NCBI RefSeq assembly: GCF_004210375.1
Contig: NC_134834.1
Location: forward strand, 154,461,290-154,525,289
Direction: 5' to 3'
Source of the DNA: Tachypleus tridentatus
Lineage: Eukaryota > Arthropoda > Merostomata > Xiphosura > Limulidae
Length of the DNA stretch: 64,000 bases
Of this stretch, positions 58,991 through 64,000 are shown piece by piece. The position numbers were made by a program, and so were the translations under genes. How positions within the stretch are numbered: the stretch's first letter is position 1; every line of letters starts with the position of its first letter. Under the pieces are notes generated by a model. The model did no database searches, was not told the origin of the DNA, and saw only the letters and a program-made list of their open reading frames with translations.

Positions 58991-59149
58991 TGTTCTGAGT
59001 TTAGTGTTTAAGGTTGAAAATATAATTCAAAAACAAGTTTACAGTTTTAATAGTTATCACTAAAAAGCATTTTAAGTAACATCTTCAAGTTAGAAGTACA
59101 ACTGTACTGAAAACACTTAGAACTTACTAATAATTGAATTGTGGAAAAT

Positions 59150-61945
59150 TGGAACAGACTTAATTATGTCAGCTGATTTAGATCAACCAGCATTGAAGCA
59201 AATATAAGAGCCAACTTAAAAAATACCAAAAAACTCAAGAGCTTACAGAGAACCAGAAAGAAGAGGTAAACATTTTCCAATCTATTAATATTCCTACTTC
59301 AGTTTTAAGTATCTTGAGTGAATTATTAACTGATAATCAAATTTATGAGTTATAATTAGGTGTAAACATTGCTGTTAAACCTAGAAGTCTTCCTATCTAA
59401 CAAATTGTTGCTACCACAGAATCTAACATACACTCTAGACTTATGGCATATAAGGACAAAAAATTAAAACTTAACTTTTACAGAAATTAAGCCAGCATTG
59501 TAAAAGAATTGAAATTTAGCAACAATATATATGTGACAAAAGTAATTGCACTGTAGTTGTAGATACATCATATGAAGCAGGTGTCAGTGTTATTAAAAGA
59601 CATTTTATACTGTACTCAAAGGTGACCCTGTCAACAAAGTTCTCTCAAACATTTAAAATTAGATAAAAGTTGCTGTATCTTTACTGCTAAAGAAAACATT
59701 TTTCTTATCCTCACCTCTTTTTTTTTTTATGCCCTTCGAAAAATTCGAAATGATGACATTTCTTACATACCTATAATATCTAGCATATATTTCTAAATTC
59801 TTAGTTAATAGATTAAACACTCTACTTGAGACCAACCCCTGTTCTCTCAAAAACTCTCTAGGCTTTGCCAGTAGAATCAGAAACTTGAAACTGAACCAAG
59901 AAGATATAAGTATCTTTCAATACAAAATCTTTATTTACCTCAATATCTGTAGAACAATCCTTACACTGTTTAAAAGAAAAACCAGAAGACAGTCCTGTAA
60001 CAGAACACTTTATCAATCTGCTTTATTTTATGTAAGATGGTCAGTTTTACAAACAAAATAATGAATTAATGATGGGTTCTCCTTTTTCCTTTCTACTTAG
60101 TGATCTCTACATGTCTTCAGAAGAACTGTTTGGAAGCAGATTCATGCACCTGAAATTTGGTTAAGATATATAAACAGTATCTTCAGAGATGCTACTCTAT
60201 TTCATTGAATCCTTAAAACTTTTAGATGTAAATGTAAAAAGAGAAAATAAAAAAGTTCTCACCAGTATATACAAGTAACCCCACTCTGTCACCATGCTGC
60301 CACACAAAAGATCTAATTATCACCTATCACAGAAAATATCCTCCTACTTCATGTATGTAAATCATGCTATACAAAATTGCACCCACAAAGAAGACTTATT
60401 TATTGAATTGAACTACCTAAAGAGTATAGCACCATCTAAAGCTTTCAACTCCAATGTCATGCATAGTTTACATCAAACTTCAAAACAAAATATTATATTA
60501 ACTCTAACCTTTAACCTATAAACAACACAAAATATAGTCAGTTTGTTTTGTTCCCTTTGTGCCAGAAATTGATAATGAAATTAAAAGTCTTTTTAGTAAT
60601 TTGAACATAGATGCAAAAGCTGTATTCAAACCTTTGCATAAAATTAACACCTTACTACCTAACCCAAAATAATCATTATTGACAGAACAAAAACAAGGCA
60701 TACATTGCATCCTACAAATACAGGGCAGATGTCACATACCTTAAAAGTAAATCCTAAGGACACCAAAGAAGTGAATTTGAGATATCTGTCTTAACTTATA
60801 ATTAATATGAAACAGGTCACAAAATACCTTGGGGTGAAGTTCTTATCTTATGCCAACCCAAAACTAAAAAAAGAAAGATTGTTTAGAAACAATAGAAATC
60901 ATCAAAGCAAATGATCTCTAATTAAACTGTAATAATGGTCCTAACAACATTAGTCATCTTTGATGAGGTGTAGTCACCATTTATAAACTTGATATCTGCC
61001 TACGTCCTGTCACCTACTTACACCATTTTCATCACATTTAATCCCTGTTTCTTTAGTCTTTGTAATGTGCTACATATAATTTATATTGGATGAATCTGAT
61101 TTATTATGTTATGTACACTAGGTGTTAACATTTCAGATAGTCAGAAATTTAAACTCAGAAGTTAATTAATATGCATCAGATTTATGATACTTGCTAACAA
61201 GATTGATACACAATTTTTTTTCTTAACACAAGTATATTTTAATATACAAACAACAATAACTTTTATTTTAATGGTTATTACAAATAGTTATTATAAATAT
61301 TGGTGTATATACAAGAGTTTTACAAATGTACAAACTTCTGTCTGGTCTGGAATTGAAAATTTATCAATGGTCCAGCTCCACAATGAGCAAATTAATTATG
61401 AGTTGAAATTATTACACCTTGCTTAACCTAGCTAGTTGTCTTTCTTTGACTGGCCTCACACTGCTTATAGAAATACTAACATCCGAAGTTAATTCATTTA
61501 AGTTTGTAATGTTTGAAATCTATAAATGTTCCTGGTCAGATCAAATTACAGAGTCTGAGGCTTGTAGTATACTGACTGTAGTAATAAAAAATATTTTCTT
61601 TACTTCTCTCAGGTAGATTTTTGAACGCTCAACATTATCCAAAGATACGCCAGTGTTTTCATAAGATGTGTGTGTATAATGTTGATTCTTGCTCTTGAGA
61701 ATCTTCCACAAATTTAAAGAACAGATGAGACTTGCACAGTACACATCCAACAACATATGTCACATGCTTCAGACTCAAAGTTAGGTATTAAAATAAATGC
61801 ATAGCAGTAAATTCATTATAAATGATACATAAACCTTGTGTTGCTTAGTTCCAATCACACTTGAAGAAGATAGAACAATGTTCTGTTGAAACCTGTAGTA
61901 TGTTCAATCATCAATAAAATTTTTCTTTATGCTTATAGATAAAGA
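59150..61945 (+). mobile_element. Penelope-like element, decayed (plus-strand copy)
   Basis: In order: KNSLGFASRIRNLKLNQEDI (59847-59908, RT); EELFGSRFMHLKFG (60120-60165, just before the VDD-box region, now D-I); RSNYHLSQKISSYFMYVNHA and IQNCTHKEDLFIELNYLKSI (60308-60428, region after the RT); NEIKSLFSNLN (60572-60605); and KQGIHCI (60690-60710, start of GIY-YIG). The 3' end at 61838-61940 has GTAGTATGTTCAATCATCAA then TAAAATTTTTCTTTATGC. Aligning to the minus copy suggests about 740 bp inserted at 61080-61825. All frames are interrupted; it is non-functional. Confidence 0.75.
61080..61825. other. Sequence inserted into the Penelope 3' region
   Basis: In the minus copy, the segment reading CTTTGTGATGATATATAAACCTTGTATTGC is continuous. 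In the plus copy its two halves (TCTTTGTAATG..ACATATAA near 61055-61082 and GATACATAAACCTTGTGTTG near 61824-61845) are separated by about 740 bp. No protein or TIR was recognised in the inserted part. Confidence 0.5.
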
Positions 61946-62010
61946 GACCAAAACTGTATACAGTGTTTCAAGTGAAACCTAACTGATCATATTGACTTAC
62001 AGGAGAGGTT
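61935..62010 (-). mobile_element. CR1-like fragment
   Basis: AAGAGACCAAAACTGTATAC then AGTGTTTCAAGTGAAACCTAA resembles 24575-24625 (GGAAACCAAAACTGTAGACA then GCATTTCAAATGAGGCCTAA), the segment of the CR1-like LINE coding for LE..LQ.WFP. Confidence 0.65.
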
Positions 62011-63254
62011 TCAGAAGATGTTTGTTTGAATGATTTCATAGATTAAGGGGTTAACTTGTGGATATGATTTGAGATTTATTTTCTTTTGAGAGAGGAAAGG
62101 TAACAGATTATCTTATCAGGAACCATGATAGTGGTTCGTGATAGGGATTCCAAAGAATTGCATAGAATATTGAGGGAAAAAGCAACTTGTATAGTAAAGT
62201 TTCAGTTCAAACAACTCTTTAAAACCTTAACTATTGATTGCTAAGACTGTGGACACTATAAAAAGTGTAAAAAGAAAGGATGCATGTTGGATTTACAAGG
62301 AAAAGAAAATTCACTCCAAATTGTCCATTTGTAATTATTATTATTATTATTGTGCTACTTACAATAGACATTGCTGGGTTTATTGCACACATACTTTTAT
62401 AAAATACTGAATAATGTGCAGTGCAAATCTTAGATGTATTGAAAAGCTGATTTGTTTCTTATATATTTTAAATGAGGTAAAAACATCATAATTCTAATGT
62501 AAAAGATGTTTTCATTACCGTTTGAAGTTAGCTTTCATGCAAATATCTGGTTTCCTTTGAAAAGCTTAAGTATTGGATGAAACAGGAATTACTAGCTAGT
62601 GATAGATGAACATTAGATGACTTGTAACATGGATACTTAATGTTTTGCACACTATACAGTCAGTGTTTCTGGAGAGCCAACCTCTATATTATTAAAAGAT
62701 TGAAGGAGAAAAAAAATGAATATATATAATATTAAAATTATTAAATGTAGTTGTAGAATAGTTACTTTAACAGACGCAAAGGCTTTTTCAAAGCAATGTT
62801 CGACATGTATGTTTTATTTAAAAAGCCTATTTTTCTATTTGTAAAATTAAATTTTACACCTAATGAAGGTTGTGTTTCAGTTTAGGCATATATTTTCCCA
62901 TTGATATGCATTATATATAGAGAATTGTGCTACACAGAAATTATAAATACATTTCTGTGATTATCTCCAGCTGTAATTTAACATTTTACTTCTCAAACTA
63001 ATGTGATGAAATTGTCAATAGTTACAGTAAATTATCATGAACTGTATCAGCTGTCTGCTTGCCATGTTTATTATCATTACGATATCAAGTAATCCTTTGC
63101 CCATTGTTGAGCATCCTTAAATAAAAAAACATCTGAAATAACATCTTCATGCTGGTGATACAACTCTATTGAAAACACCAATTTCTTATTAACAAGTCAA
63201 CTCTTGAAAACTTTTTCACTGAACAATGTGAGATAATATATATGTGCTTAAGAC
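62011..63254. other. Non-coding stretch with a Penelope-5'-like fragment
   Basis: At 63130-63182, ACATCTTCATGCTGGTGATA-CAACTCTATTGAAAACACC resembles 59080-59131 (ACATCTTCAAGTTAGAAGTA-CAACTGTACTGAAAACAC), suggesting another small piece from the 5' side of a Penelope-like element. A short Cys/Lys-rich segment (DCGHYKKCKKKGC, about 62245-62285) is of unknown meaning. An (ATT)n run lies at 62335-62352. Confidence 0.45.
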
Positions 63255-64000
63255 ATAAGAACAAGTGAGATGTTTAGAATGTTTAAAAGAGGTGTTGGGT
63301 GATGTCATAAAAATAGTTAATTTTATAAAATCAAGACCACTCAATGCTGGGATCTTCAATTTACTCTGTAAGGATATGGGAAGTTTGCATAAATAGTTAC
63401 TGCTTCATACTGGAGTCTGATGGCTTTCTCAGGGAAGAGTGCTTGCTCAGTTTTACGAATTGCATGAGAAGATAAGTTTCTTTTTATCTGAATGGCATTT
63501 TGAACTTGCATACAAATTAAGGGATAAATACTGGATGCAGAAAGTGGCTTACCTTTTGGATGTATTTGTCCAACTAAATGAAGTGAATGCTACAATGCAG
63601 GGTACTAGGGTAATGTACTTCAAAGCCAAGGGTAAAATGGAAGTGCTTCAATGTAAGCTAAAACTTTTTGGGTGAATGTATACTTATGGAAGAACTTGAT
63701 TGCTTCAAAAATCTGTGATTTTTACTTATGAATGAAATTTCTTTAAGTGAAGATGCAAAAGTATCAGTCTTGCAGCACATATCTGATTTGTGTACAGTTA
63801 CTGAGAATACTTCCCTCCTCATTTAGAAAAATTACTGGGGTTTCAAAATCACTTTGTTGACTCTGCAAATACCAATGATTTGCCTTTGAAAGTGAAAGAA
63901 CAGCTTATAGAAATTTCAGTTGATTACACCCTAAAAACAAATTTCAGCAGGAAGAAATTACAAAATTTTGGATTAAAATGGCCATGGAAATACCCTGAAA
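63255..64000 (+). mobile_element. hAT transposase remnant (ZBED/GTF2IRD2 type), cut by window edge
   Basis: Plus-strand pieces follow the order of hAT transposases domesticated in vertebrates as ZBED5/FAM200/GTF2IRD2 (as I recall them). IVNFIKSRPLNAGIFNLLCK and DMGSLHK (63318-63395) are followed by LLLHTGV then WLSQGRVLAQFYELHEKISF (63402-63484; family pattern LLHTEVRWLSRG.VL.R..EL), and then AYLLDVFVQLNEVNATMQGT (63553-63612). A clean frame covers 63439-63675. Further pieces (63830-64000, with NHFVDSANTNDLPLKVKEQL and YPE) continue to the edge. Stops between the blocks show decay. Confidence 0.78.

Overview
The window is AT-rich eukaryotic DNA with long introns and intergenic stretches, few host genes and many decayed transposable elements. 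There are no bacterial or viral-genome features. Three tRNA-derived SINE families recur: one headed by GGCATGGCCAGGTGG and ending in GCGCGAAATTC + (CAAA)n, one headed by CCCCCRCTAGTACAGCGG, and one headed by CTCAGTGGTAAGT. Together with the arthropod-like LINEs and Penelope-like elements they suggest a chelicerate, most probably a horseshoe crab. That assignment rests on memory of such repeats and is not verified.

Host genes. (1) A RalGDS/RGL-type Ras-family guanine nucleotide exchange factor lies on the minus strand (17273-19411). Its REM, CDC25 and RA domains sit in one uninterrupted 712-codon frame. (2) A five-exon TMEM179-family membrane protein gene lies on the plus strand (28178-40067). 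I assembled it from splice sites; all four junction phases agree and it encodes about 234 residues with four membrane segments. (3) One possible first coding exon of an unidentified plus-strand gene is at 55704-55973.

Layout. 1-7 kb: non-coding DNA with a decayed repetitive ORF (minus, 1.85-2.79 kb), a foldback element (4.49-4.61 kb) and two mariner-type elements with terminal inverted repeats (5.67-5.91 and 6.08-6.94 kb). 7.4-11.6 kb: a minisatellite of about 40-bp units. 12.2-12.8 kb: a Tc1/mariner remnant. 17.3-19.4 kb: the RalGDS gene. 23.1-25.9 kb: a minus-strand CR1-like LINE split by a 1.1-kb hAT element, for which TIRs and a degenerate 8-bp target duplication can be seen. 28-40 kb: the TMEM179-like gene; its 7.2-kb second intron carries a nearly complete Jockey-like LINE and several SINEs. 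43.7-44.6 kb: a SINE/Tc1 junction and another SINE. 48.0-52.8 kb: an I-type LINE with an RNase H domain and an internal deletion across the reverse transcriptase. 53.2-55.2 kb: a SINE and a decayed unclassified repetitive ORF flanked by similar inverted sequence. 56.1-56.6 kb: a CR1-like fragment. 56.9-61.9 kb: two Penelope-like elements in divergent orientation whose outer ends match. 63.25 kb to the window end: a ZBED/GTF2IRD2-type hAT transposase remnant running off the edge.

No operon-like or pathway cooperation is visible. The two host genes look independent, and most of the rest is repeat history. The least ordinary items are the divergent Penelope pair, the two unclassified repetitive ORFs, the intronless RalGDS reading frame, the long minisatellite and a decayed hammerhead-like core in the foldback element.
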